In this document: one piece after another, positions 8,222 to 15,869 of the stretch
How positions within the stretch are numbered: position 1 is the stretch's first letter
Layout: each line of letters opens with the position of its first letter
Virus record (IMG/VR): IMGVR_UViG_3300043395_002741
Location: 1 to 45,986 of that record
Direction: 5' to 3' (one strand)
Source of the DNA: a virus
DNA: 45,986 bases
Translations under genes and position numbers: made by a program
Notes under the pieces: generated by a model
Databases searched by the model: none
What the model was told of the DNA's origin: nothing
Seen by the model: the letters and a program-made list of their open reading frames with translations, nothing else

Positions 8222-9232
8222 ATGGCGAAAAAGAAGCCCGCACAACCGACCGACGTTGTTCAGACCATTCTCGACGCGCTGCACAAGGCCCACGGCGGCG
8301 ACTCCGCGCTGCGCCTGGGGGACGGCGCACCGACCGACGTGTCCGAGGTGATCCCCACCGGGGTCGAGTTGATCGACCGCCACCTGCTCGGGGTGGGCGG
8401 GTTCCCGGTTGGACGCCTCGTGGAGCTGTACGGGGAGGAAGGGACGGGCAAGTCCTCGCTGGTGTTCGCCGCAATCGCAGGGGTGCAGGCGATGGGGGGC
8501 CTCGCGGTCATGGCCGACACCGAGCAGGCCCTTTCGACCGAGCGTGCTGCGGTTTTCGGCGTGGATCTGACGCAGGTGATCCTGCTCCAACCCTCCACGC
8601 TGGAGGCCACCCTCAAGCAGTTGGAGACGACCCTACAGGCAATCCCGCAGGGTGTCGGCCCGATCCTGTTGGTGTGGGACTCGGTCGCTGCCACGCCCAC
8701 CGCGCAGGAGGTTGAGGAGGGGCTGGACAAAGGCACCGCGATGGGGGTTCGCGCCCGGGTGATTGGCCTCGGGGTGCGCGTGCTGCTGCAAATGGCCGTC
8801 GAGAAACGCGCGTGCCTTTTGTTCGTCAACCAAGTCCGCGAGAAAATCGGGCTGGTATTCGGGGACAAATGGACGACCCCCGGCGGCGCGGCAATCAAGT
8901 TCGGCGCGAGCGTGCGCCTGCAACTTATGGGGGGCAAAGCGGTCAAGGACGGCGACAAACACGTCGGCAAGATCGTCACAATACGCACCAGCAAGAACAA
9001 ACTGACCCCGCCCAACCGCACCGCGCGTGTGCGGCTTGATTACGAGACGGGCTGGAACGACTGCTGGACGACGCTGGAATACGCGAAAGACGCACAGGTG
9101 ATCGGGGATCGTGAGCGCGGCGCGAAAGCCTGGGCCAAGGCGCGACTCGGCCTCGGGTGGACAGATTCGCTCGACACCCCGCTGCCAGGGGCACCCGTGG
9201 ACGACAGCGGGGATACAGGCTCGGACGAGTAG
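8222..9232 (+). CDS. RecA/UvsX-type recombinase
   Basis: A DNA strand-exchange ATPase of 336 residues. Walker A is GEEGTGKSS (71-79), the catalytic Glu lies in DTEQA (Glu101), Walker B is ILLVWDS (148-154), and the L2 side has NQVREKIG (203-210) followed by TTPGGAAIKFGASVRLQL, a hallmark RecA segment. The ATG at 8222 is chosen because AAGGGG lies eight bases upstream and a large hairpin sits before it. It is similar in length to bacterial RecA, with a C-terminal acidic tail. With SSB, SbcCD and the coiled-coil protein it forms a T4-like recombination-dependent replication set. Confidence 0.93.
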   Translation: MAKKKPAQPTDVVQTILDALHKAHGGDSALRLGDGAPTDVSEVIPTGVELIDRHLLGVGGFPVGRLVELYGEEGTGKSSLVFAAIAGVQAMGGLAVMADTEQALSTERAAVFGVDLTQVILLQPSTLEATLKQLETTLQAIPQGVGPILLVWDSVAATPTAQEVEEGLDKGTAMGVRARVIGLGVRVLLQMAVEKRACLLFVNQVREKIGLVFGDKWTTPGGAAIKFGASVRLQLMGGKAVKDGDKHVGKIVTIRTSKNKLTPPNRTARVRLDYETGWNDCWTTLEYAKDAQVIGDRERGAKAWAKARLGLGWTDSLDTPLPGAPVDDSGDTGSDE

Positions 9233-9249
9233 ACGCCAGACACACCAAA

Positions 9250-9277
9250 AAAAGTCAACCGGGTGGGGGCTATACAG
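9250..9277 (+). promoter_or_regulatory. Promoter-like motif P4 (RAAA-N15-GCTATACAG)
   Basis: Copy 4 of the 28-bp motif: AAAA, 15 nt, GCTATACAG preceded by GGGTGGGG. It lies in the RecA-to-9328 gap, 51 bases before the start codon. It would drive the gene at 9328, SbcD and the small genes that follow. Confidence 0.65.
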
Positions 9278-9327
9278 TCACCGCCCGGTTGTTCGTTTCA
9301 CCCCATCCCACCGGGCACGGAGGCACA

Positions 9328-9867
9328 ATGCCAGTCACGCATCACCAGTACCCGTCCGACGACGTGTACGAGATCGAGATCCCCGAGGAGTTGGCCGATA
9401 CCCTGCACAACATGGCGGCAGCCACGTTGTCTGACGAGGTGCGGTATCTGCTGCCGCAGTCGGAGTGGGTGCGCGCCACCGCAACGATCCTCCTGCGCCG
9501 AGCCGCTGCGGAGTACACCGCCACCGCGCAGCCCCAGGAGGAACGTCGCGGACGTGGCCCCGCCAAAGCGCACCTGCTGGCCCCGCACAAGGACCGCGTG
9601 GTGTCGGATTTGATCAATCACCTGTCGGAAACCAAGAACGCCACCATCGGCGTGATCTCCGGATGGGTGCTCGACACCATCTGCGCGGGGTCCAACAACA
9701 ACACCTGCCCAGTCGATACCGACTACCTGGACAAATGGACGCAAAACCTCATGGTCGAGCTGCGCGCTGCCAAGATCGTGCAGATGCACGGGACGCGCGC
9801 GGGGGCGTACTACACGCTCGCTGACGTGATTCCGGCCGCCAACACCACTGCCGAAATCCCGTTCTAG
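9328..9867 (+). CDS. Hypothetical protein between RecA and SbcD
   Basis: A 179-residue protein that I do not recognise. The ATG at 9328 follows the recurring leader GGGCACGGAGGCACA and motif P4. The N-terminal third is helical, with EELADTLHNMAAATLSDE. A basic linker GRGPAKAH (about residues 76-83) follows, and the C-terminal part (about 90-165) looks like a compact alpha/beta fold with a WVLDTICAG segment and a winged-helix-like end (VQMHGTRAGAYYTL). The winged-helix suggestion is inference. The neighbours are recombination genes. Confidence 0.75.
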   Translation: MPVTHHQYPSDDVYEIEIPEELADTLHNMAAATLSDEVRYLLPQSEWVRATATILLRRAAAEYTATAQPQEERRGRGPAKAHLLAPHKDRVVSDLINHLSETKNATIGVISGWVLDTICAGSNNNTCPVDTDYLDKWTQNLMVELRAAKIVQMHGTRAGAYYTLADVIPAANTTAEIPF

Positions 9868-9880
9868 CCGAGGCCCCCCC

Positions 9881-10969
9881 ATGCGGATTGCATTCATCGC
9901 GGACGTTCACGTCGGAAACCACAAGCGCGAGGGTGGGCCTGTCGTCGCCGGGGTCAACCGCCGATGCACCCAGATTCTTGACGTGCTGCGCCGTGCGCTC
10001 ATCGCCTCCCGAGACTGCGCTGCTGTCGTGATCGCGGGCGACCTGCTCGACAGCAGCAAAACCGAGCCCCAAGTGCTCGCGGCGACCCGTGAGGTGCTGG
10101 CCGACGTGGGCGAGGTCGGATACCTGCTGCTGGGCAATCACGAGATGCAATCCGCAACCCCTGGCGACAACAGCCTGCGGGTGTTGGCCGAATCAAACGT
10201 GTGCGTGCACGAGTCTCCCCGCGCTATCCCCATGCACGGGGGGACTTTGCTGCTCGTGCCCTTCCATCCTGGGGACGCGCGCGAATGGCTCCCCGTGGCG
10301 GTGGCCGAGGTCGCCGCCCTCACAAAAGGCCCGCGCGTGCTGGCGATTCACCTGGGAATCATTGACCAGGATACCCCGCCGTTCCTGCAAAACGCTCACG
10401 ACGCAGTGCCTGTGCAACTCCTGCGGGATCTGATGCGGAAGCACGGGATCGACGCGGTGGTGGCTGGCAACTGGCACTCGCACAAAACGTGGGACGACGG
10501 AGCCATCGTGCAAATCGGCGCGCTAGTCCCGACCGGGTGGGATAATCCCGGCCTCGACGGGTACGGGTCGCTGATCGTGGTGGAAACACACGGAGATGTT
10601 GTGTCAGTTGACCGCCGAGAGATCCCCGGCCCGCGCTTTGTGGACGTGGGCAGCACGCTGACGCTGCCCCAGACCCCCGAGGGGACGCAGCTCTACGCCC
10701 GCGTTCGCGTCCCTGGTGGGGACGTGTCCGACGCCCGCTCGCGCGGGGACCAGCTGGTGTCGGCGGGGCGTGTGGCCGCGCTGGCCGTGCAGGTGGACGG
10801 CACCGAGGCTCGTATCGCTGCCCGAGAGTCCGCAGCCGCCGCCCGCAGCGCGGAGACGCTAGACGAATCGCTCGCGGGGTACGTTGCCCGCATGACTCTG
10901 CCCGTAGACGTGGACCGCGCAGCGGTACTCGCGCTGACCCGGCGATTCCTCGCAGGGGGTGCCGCTTGA
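9881..10969 (+). CDS. SbcD/gp47-like DNA repair exonuclease subunit
   Basis: A calcineurin-like metallophosphoesterase of 362 residues, the nuclease subunit of an SbcCD (T4 gp46/47, Mre11-Rad50) complex that processes DNA ends. Metal-binding motifs are DVH (Asp8, His10), AGDLLDS, GNHE, and GNWHSH further on. The C-terminal region (about 255-362) is the capping and partner-binding part. The partner ATPase is encoded at 14253, separated by nine small genes. The start is preceded by GAGGCCCCCC. The family call is firm; the exact substrate is inferred from the partner. Confidence 0.9.
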   Translation: MRIAFIADVHVGNHKREGGPVVAGVNRRCTQILDVLRRALIASRDCAAVVIAGDLLDSSKTEPQVLAATREVLADVGEVGYLLLGNHEMQSATPGDNSLRVLAESNVCVHESPRAIPMHGGTLLLVPFHPGDAREWLPVAVAEVAALTKGPRVLAIHLGIIDQDTPPFLQNAHDAVPVQLLRDLMRKHGIDAVVAGNWHSHKTWDDGAIVQIGALVPTGWDNPGLDGYGSLIVVETHGDVVSVDRREIPGPRFVDVGSTLTLPQTPEGTQLYARVRVPGGDVSDARSRGDQLVSAGRVAALAVQVDGTEARIAARESAAAARSAETLDESLAGYVARMTLPVDVDRAAVLALTRRFLAGGAA

Positions 10970-11163
10970 ACACCGACCATGTTGTGGCGCGCAGGATGCG
11001 ACCACTCGCTGAGTGCTCGGAGGTCAATGGTCTGCTGCCTTTGGAGTGCGAGAACTGCGCCGATGTCATTCACATTGGCCTGCCCATGTCCGTGCCAAAC
11101 GTCTGCGCGCTGGTAGAGGCATTTCGGCTTCTGCATAGTGACTGCGAAAAGGAGGACCAATGA
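10966..11163 (+). CDS. Small Cys-containing hypothetical protein
   Basis: A protein of 65 residues that starts most plausibly at a TTG overlapping the SbcD stop, with AGGGGG seven bases upstream. An internal ATG (10996) would give a shorter form and lacks a good ribosome-binding site. It contains a CENC pair and further Cys residues, and could bind a metal. No function is recognised. It begins a block of nine small genes inserted between the two SbcCD subunits. Confidence 0.6.
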   Translation: MNTDHVVARRMRPLAECSEVNGLLPLECENCADVIHIGLPMSVPNVCALVEAFRLLHSDCEKEDQ

Positions 11164-11348
11164 CCGAGAACCAGCGATTGCGGGAACTGCAAGAAGCCCG
11201 CGCCGCGCTGGCCGACGCCTACCGTCGCGGGGCAGAGGCGATGCGGGAGGCTGCGTCGGACGGGCTGGACTGCAATGATCCTGAGTGTTTGTGCTGTTAT
11301 GGCGGAACTGACCGTGTCCGTTCCACACCGATCCCGGAGGATAAGTAA
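11160..11348 (+). CDS. Small protein of the AYRRGAEAMREA family, copy 1
   Basis: A protein of 62 residues. Its first half is a helix, LQEARAALADAYRRGAEAM, and its second half is Cys-rich (CNDPECLCC) with an IPEDK terminus. The same helix occurs in the next two genes, and all three end in a short DK tail, so they are paralogous modules. The start overlaps the previous stop (ATGA). I have a general recollection of this helix in small phage proteins of unknown function. Confidence 0.7.
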   Translation: MTENQRLRELQEARAALADAYRRGAEAMREAASDGLDCNDPECLCCYGGTDRVRSTPIPEDK

Positions 11349-11719
11349 TGCCAAACTGGAGCGACGAGAACGGGAACTGTCATTTTGAGGTGAATGGAAT
11401 CCCCTGCTACCAAAGCCCAGATAAATGCCCAACGCACGGCGGTTCATGGGGGGCTCAGTCAAAGACCAAGAAACCGACCAAGACAACGACGGAACTGACT
11501 CGTCTTCGTCGTGAAAATGCCGACATGGCACGTGCCCTCGACGAAGCCGTCAAGATCCAGAAGAAGGCGGTTGCTGACGCCTACCGTCGCGGCGCAGAGT
11601 CGATGCGGGAGGCGGCAGCAAGGGCTTGTGAGGCATCGTCGTGGAAAAGACCCGACGAATACTTGGCGCAAGAGTGCGCCGACGACATCCGATGTCTGAA
11701 GATACCGGGGGACAAATGA
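11348..11719 (+). CDS. Small protein of the AYRRGAEAMREA family, copy 2
   Basis: A protein of 123 residues. The N-terminus (about 1-35) has HFEVNGIPCYQSPDKCPTHG, a Cys/His set that could bind zinc. A basic linker and a coiled coil follow, with the shared helix ADAYRRGAESMREAA near residue 80. The terminus, CLKIPGDK, parallels the IPEDK end of copy 1. The next gene starts inside its stop codon. Function unknown. Confidence 0.7.
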   Translation: MPNWSDENGNCHFEVNGIPCYQSPDKCPTHGGSWGAQSKTKKPTKTTTELTRLRRENADMARALDEAVKIQKKAVADAYRRGAESMREAAARACEASSWKRPDEYLAQECADDIRCLKIPGDK

Positions 11720-12132
11720 CTGAGGTTGATAAACTGAAGTGGCTGCTTGAGGAAGCGCGAGAGTTTGTGCGCCCTCTGAGTCAACCATGCATAGCGCCTA
11801 CTTGTATTGCCTGTGACTTGACCGCCCGCATCGACGCCGCGCTTGCGGAGCCAGTAACAGGCAACTGTCTCCGCTGCTGGGCGTTGAACGAGATGCGAGT
11901 CTCTGACCAGCGCAAGAACGACGAGGCCCAAACCGAACTGCGTAGTGCGTACGCGGAACTGCAAGAAGCCCGTGCCGCATTGGCCGACGCCTACCGTCGC
12001 GGGGCAGAGGCGATGCGGGGGGCGTCAATAACGGCACTTGGGAGCAGCCTGGGGTGCACGCACGCTCGGTGCTGGTCGTGCCCGTCTCCTGCGGAGACTA
12101 TTCATACCCTGCCGCTCCCGGAGGACAAATGA
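11716..12132 (+). CDS. Small protein of the AYRRGAEAMREA family, copy 3
   Basis: A protein of 138 residues, starting at the ATG that overlaps the previous stop. The N-terminal 45 residues form a helix with CIAPTCIAC. A middle segment has CLRCW, then comes ELQEARAALADAYRRGAEAM (about 85-104), nearly identical to copy 1, then a Cys/His-rich stretch and the terminus LPLPEDK. The near identity of the helix between copies 1 and 3 points to recent duplication or domain shuffling. Function unknown. Confidence 0.7.
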   Translation: MTEVDKLKWLLEEAREFVRPLSQPCIAPTCIACDLTARIDAALAEPVTGNCLRCWALNEMRVSDQRKNDEAQTELRSAYAELQEARAALADAYRRGAEAMRGASITALGSSLGCTHARCWSCPSPAETIHTLPLPEDK

Positions 12133-12380
12133 GTTACCGCGCTGGGATTGGTGGCGGGATGGCCCGCCTGGGATTCGAGCCCCGCGACCCGCATATCGTC
12201 CGCGACGGGTGCGGCATGGTCCGTCGCCTGGACGGCCGCACGTCATGGGCACCGCCCGCATGGTTCTTGAACGGGAAGCCGCCGCCGGGATGGGGCGGAA
12301 CCCGAAGCGCAGACGGCACAGCCCGCACGGACTACTGCCCGCGATGCAAACTGGCTGCGACAATCCGAATGGGTAAGTGA
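12129..12380 (+). CDS. Small CxxC hypothetical protein
   Basis: A protein of 83 residues starting at an ATG overlapping the previous stop (ATGA). It is Gly-, Arg- and Pro-rich, with WAPPAWFLNG in the middle and a C-terminal YCPRCK that could be half of a zinc site. No relative is recognised. Confidence 0.6.
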   Translation: MSYRAGIGGGMARLGFEPRDPHIVRDGCGMVRRLDGRTSWAPPAWFLNGKPPPGWGGTRSADGTARTDYCPRCKLAATIRMGK

Positions 12381-12440
12381 CCAGCAAACAACTCAAAAAG
12401 ACCACGCACCGAGCGAATTGTGCGGTGGGGGGGGTGGAAA

Positions 12441-13106
12441 ATGAGCGACACAGCATGTAAACAGGTGCGCTGGGGCTGGTACTACCAGGACAGTTCTGTA
12501 AATGCTACGTCCACCGATTTGTGGGAGATCCTGTTCGCTGCGGTTGAGGAGGCGAACGAGGACGACCGGCTTGATCGGTTGCGGGTCGGTCTGATGTGTG
12601 ATCTTTCGGTTGATGACCTGTTGACCTCTGACGATGTGATCTCGCTGGCGCAGGACGGACGACTGTCACCAGACGAAATCGTTGACGTGGTCAACGCACG
12701 CGCAGGTGAGCGAATCGCGGGAGGACACGCCTATCTCGCAACCGCTGACGCCAAGATTGCTTTTCGTCGTGTGATTCAAGCGCATACGAACGAGATCAAC
12801 GGCGCAGATGATGTGGTCCTGTGGGCTCAAGAGTACATCACGCTTGATCCGAGCACATATTGTGACGGGCGAAACCCCTTACCTATTGAGTACGTCGAGG
12901 GTGAGTGGAGGTGTGGCTGCAAGGACGTAGAGCCACCTCCTGCTGGCGCGTGTATCGTATTCACGCCCGAGCCGTCCCCCGAGACTGGCGACGTTGGTTG
13001 GTGCTGGTGGGCGTTTGGTCAGATGGGCTCCGCTCGCACGCTCATGGAGGCCAGAGAACGATGCGAGGCCATTATCTCGCGGGCACTCGGATTGGGGGAC
13101 GAATGA
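12441..13106 (+). CDS. Hypothetical acidic protein
   Basis: A protein of 221 residues, acidic, with Trp-rich ends (WGWYYQ near the start and VGWCWWAFGQMG near residue 190). The ATG at 12441 follows a G-run and GGTGGAAA. Residues about 35-80 look helical and regulator-like, but no domain is recognised. Its codons are less GC-biased than the neighbouring replication genes, as in much of this small-gene block, consistent with separate acquisition. Confidence 0.7.
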   Translation: MSDTACKQVRWGWYYQDSSVNATSTDLWEILFAAVEEANEDDRLDRLRVGLMCDLSVDDLLTSDDVISLAQDGRLSPDEIVDVVNARAGERIAGGHAYLATADAKIAFRRVIQAHTNEINGADDVVLWAQEYITLDPSTYCDGRNPLPIEYVEGEWRCGCKDVEPPPAGACIVFTPEPSPETGDVGWCWWAFGQMGSARTLMEARERCEAIISRALGLGDE

Positions 13107-13306
13107 CCCGTAAATGGAAGGGCGGCGATCGTGTGGTTGTTCGACTGGCAGACAACACGACCATTCCGGGTCGCGTGCTGCGTGCGCCCTGCGAGTGGCG
13201 AGAAGGCTGCGCCGTGACTGTGGATTGCGATGACGGCTGGCGTCGGTACGTCGAACCTGCGCGGTTGCGCCCCGAACTGCGTGTGGTGCGGGGGGGATTG
13301 GAATGA
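13103..13306 (+). CDS. Small basic hypothetical protein, beta-barrel-like
   Basis: A protein of 67 residues starting at an ATG overlapping the previous stop. Alternating hydrophobic and charged residues (DRVVVRLADNTTIPGRVL) suggest a small SH3- or KOW-like beta barrel. That is inference from the pattern only. It overlaps the next gene by four bases. Confidence 0.62.
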   Translation: MTRKWKGGDRVVVRLADNTTIPGRVLRAPCEWREGCAVTVDCDDGWRRYVEPARLRPELRVVRGGLE

Positions 13307-13551
13307 CCAGCACTCCATGTCCCTGCTGCGGTGTGCACGCCTTCCCGCCAAAGGTTCCGAGGGTCGACGAGGTGCCGTGGGGTGACTGCGCGTGCTCGGA
13401 TTCCGTGACGTGCATGGCGCACAGGCTGGGGGCGGATGACGTTCCGCCCCGACCTGCGGACGCCACACTGGCTGAGAAGGGGCAGCAAATCTACACCCGG
13501 CGGCTCAAAGACTACGCCGACCAAATGCGTCGGTTTGCGGAGTTCAAATGA
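13303..13551 (+). CDS. Small Cys-rich hypothetical protein
   Basis: A protein of 82 residues. The first half has CPCCGVH and later CACSDSVTC, enough Cys and His for one zinc site. The second half is a helix (KGQQIYTRRLKDYADQMRRF). It overlaps the genes on both sides by four bases. Unknown function. Confidence 0.65.
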   Translation: MTSTPCPCCGVHAFPPKVPRVDEVPWGDCACSDSVTCMAHRLGADDVPPRPADATLAEKGQQIYTRRLKDYADQMRRFAEFK

Positions 13552-13748
13552 CTGAGCAGGTCTATTTCGTCGAATGGGGCGACTGCTCTGCATATGTCCG
13601 CGCTGTATCGAGAGACAAGGCCAAGGCGCGGGCCATGCGTTCCGCGCGCGAAGCCGGGTACTGGAAGCCAGGGCAGTCGCTCAAGGGACTGCGGGCCATC
13701 GTCGCAACTTACGTGCCGCCGGACGCACCGGTAATGGATTGCCCATGA
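13548..13748 (+). CDS. Small hypothetical protein
   Basis: A protein of 66 residues. The sequence VYFVEWGDCSAYVRAVSRDKAKARAMRSARE suggests a short beta hairpin followed by a helix, as in small substrate- or nucleic-acid-binding folds. No relative is recognised. Translationally coupled on both sides. Confidence 0.62.
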   Translation: MTEQVYFVEWGDCSAYVRAVSRDKAKARAMRSAREAGYWKPGQSLKGLRAIVATYVPPDAPVMDCP

Positions 13749-14020
13749 CCGAAGAATACCTACAGACCCTACTGGCCCGCCGCCCCGACGACGCCGACAT
13801 CGCGGACCTCGCGGCGGCGTGGCGCAAACAGCGCGACACAATCCAGGCGTTCACCGCCCAGCAATCCGCCGACCAAGCGGCGGCACGGGCAGCGGGCCTC
13901 ACGCACGACCAGATCCGACAGGCACTCGGTGAGTACGCGGCGGGCGAGATCAGTTTCGGTCGGGTGATCGAGCTGATTCGCACCGCGGCAAAAACCTTGG
14001 CGGAAGGGGGCCATACATGA
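13745..14020 (+). CDS. Small helical hypothetical protein
   Basis: A protein of 91 residues, predicted all-helical, starting at the ATG overlapping the previous stop. It has a possible helix-turn-helix-like run (GLTHDQIRQALGEYAAGE, about 52-69). The last codons overlap a weaker copy of the promoter-like motif (P6), so the DNA may serve two roles here. Confidence 0.65.
   Translation: MTEEYLQTLLARRPDDADIADLAAAWRKQRDTIQAFTAQQSADQAAARAAGLTHDQIRQALGEYAAGEISFGRVIELIRTAAKTLAEGGHT
13991..14018 (+). promoter_or_regulatory. Weaker intragenic copy of the promoter-like motif (P6)
   Basis: AAAA, 15 nt, GCCATACAT with GGGGG in front, in the same 28-bp register as P1-P5. It lies inside the end of the 13745 gene and abuts the start at 14017. 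A transcript starting 7 or so bases after the -10 would serve the SbcC gene at 14253. It has more mismatches than the other copies, so it may be chance. Confidence 0.35.
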
Positions 14021-14256
14021 CCGGGCCACAACTGATGGACGCGGGGGGCGAGTGGATGCGGAACACGATCCTCGACCTGTTGTGGGAGCGATACGAGGAT
14101 CTACGCTCGACCAACAAGGTTGATTCGCTGACTGCTCGCACGGAGATTCGCTACCTCGCGCGCCAGATTCGTGCCCTGCCGCAGATCCACGGCGCGCCGT
14201 CGCCCCACCCGCCGATCAAGCCGCCCGCCACCGAAACCTCAAAGGACGCCGAATGA
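14017..14256 (+). CDS. Small hypothetical protein upstream of SbcC
   Basis: A protein of 79 residues. The first 55 residues look helical (WMRNTILDLLWERYEDLR), and the tail is Pro-rich. It overlaps the neighbours on both sides by four bases and is coupled to SbcC. Unknown function. Confidence 0.65.
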   Translation: MTGPQLMDAGGEWMRNTILDLLWERYEDLRSTNKVDSLTARTEIRYLARQIRALPQIHGAPSPHPPIKPPATETSKDAE

Positions 14257-15869
14257 ATATCCAGCAGATCACGCTACGAAACTTCACGACGCACAACGCG
14301 CTGACCGTCACGCTGCCGCGCACCGGGGTCGTGCTGGTCACAGGCCCCAACGGGTCGGGCAAATCCTCGCTGATCGAGGCGGTTGCGACGACGATCTGGG
14401 GCAAGACGCTGCGGGGCACGACCCCGTGGCGTCCCGACGACGCAGGGCGTGTCGAGATCACCTCCGACGTGGTGTGCGCCACCCGCACGCGGAAGGGGGC
14501 GCGAGGTGGGGTGGAGTGGCACCGCCCCGGCGAGGCCCCCGTCGAGTGGGAAACGGCGACCAAAGCCCAGGACGCACTAGAGGCGGTCGTCGGCCCGCTG
14601 GAGGTCTGGCGGCGCACGTCGGTCCTGTCGAGCGCGGACGCGGCGACGTTCACACTGGCCGCAGATGCCGACCGCAAACGCCTGCTGGAGACGCTGCTCG
14701 GGCTGGAGCGGTTCGATCCCGCGCACGAGGCGGCACGCGCGGCACTCCGCAAAGCCGAGGCCGCACTCGCTGGTGCGGAGGCCGCCGTCGCGCGCGAGCA
14801 GGGCCGGGTGCAGGCTGCGGAGGCTGCGCTCGCCCGTGCCCAGGGGATCGCGCCCCCCGAGGCAGTCCCCGAACCACCCGCCGACGCCGAGGAGCAGATG
14901 CGCCGCCTGCGTCGGCAGTCCGACGAGGCCGCAGCCGAGGCTCGCTCGATCCTGTCGGGTGCGCGTGGGGACGGGGAGCGTGTGGGGGCCGCTCGCGCAG
15001 CCGCCGAGCAGGCCACCACACGCGCGCACCGGCTGGCGTGCGGCACCTGCCCCACCTGCGCCCAGACGATCCCACCCGCGCTGGTCGAGCGTCTGGCAGG
15101 CGAGGCAAACACCCTCACCGCCAGGGCGACCGCAGCCGAGCGTGCAGCCCGAGCCGCTGCCGCTGCCGCGCAGTCGCAGGCCGACGAACTGACCGAGGAA
15201 GCGTCCCAGCTTCAGCGGCGCGCGACCGACCTGCGTCAAGCCGTGACACGGGCAGCAGACGCCCGTGGGCACGCGCAGCGGGTCGCTGCCGCAGTCGGGG
15301 AGGCACAGGCCGCGCTCGCCTCTGCGCGGGCCTTCTGCGAGGCTGCACAGGCCCCGGTTGACGCTCTGCGCCGAGAGGTCGCGGAGATCACCGCAGCCGT
15401 CCAGGTGCTCGGCACGCGCGGGGTGCGCGCCCACGTCCTCGGGTCGGCCCTCGCCGGGGTTGAGGCTGCGGCCAACGAGTGGTTGCACCGAATCTGCGGG
15501 GAGCGGCTGCGCCTCTCCCTGTCGGCCAGTACGGAGCGCAAATCCGGGGCGGTGGCCGACGCAATCGCGCTGGAGGTCGTCGGGGCTGGCGGCGGGTACG
15601 GCTACCGCGCAGCCTCGGGTGGGGAACGGCGGCGCATCGACGTTGCCCTGCTGCTGGGGCTGGCCGAGGTCGCGCAGGCCGCGCACGGTCGCACGGGTGG
15701 GACGCTGTGGCTGGATGAGGCGTTCGACGCGCTGGACTCAGACGGGGTCGCTGCTGTATGCGGCGCGCTGTCCGAGCTGGCCGAGTCGCGGTGTGTCGTG
15801 GTGGTCACGCACTCCCCCGACGTGATCGGCAACCTGCGGCCCGCCCTGCGGGTCACGATGGGGACTTGA
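14253..15869 (+). CDS. SbcC/gp46-like (Rad50-type) recombination ATPase
   Basis: The ATPase partner of the SbcD-like nuclease, 538 residues. It has Walker A TGPNGSGKSS (30-39), two long Ala-rich coiled-coil arms (about 155-260 and 280-380), a zinc-hook apex CPTC (Cys266, Cys269), the ABC signature SGGER (455-459) and Walker B LWLDEAFD (485-492). It is short for an SbcC, like T4 gp46, because the coiled coils are short. Together with SbcD it should process DNA ends for recombination-dependent replication. The family call is firm. Confidence 0.92.
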   Translation: MNIQQITLRNFTTHNALTVTLPRTGVVLVTGPNGSGKSSLIEAVATTIWGKTLRGTTPWRPDDAGRVEITSDVVCATRTRKGARGGVEWHRPGEAPVEWETATKAQDALEAVVGPLEVWRRTSVLSSADAATFTLAADADRKRLLETLLGLERFDPAHEAARAALRKAEAALAGAEAAVAREQGRVQAAEAALARAQGIAPPEAVPEPPADAEEQMRRLRRQSDEAAAEARSILSGARGDGERVGAARAAAEQATTRAHRLACGTCPTCAQTIPPALVERLAGEANTLTARATAAERAARAAAAAAQSQADELTEEASQLQRRATDLRQAVTRAADARGHAQRVAAAVGEAQAALASARAFCEAAQAPVDALRREVAEITAAVQVLGTRGVRAHVLGSALAGVEAAANEWLHRICGERLRLSLSASTERKSGAVADAIALEVVGAGGGYGYRAASGGERRRIDVALLLGLAEVAQAAHGRTGGTLWLDEAFDALDSDGVAAVCGALSELAESRCVVVVTHSPDVIGNLRPALRVTMGT

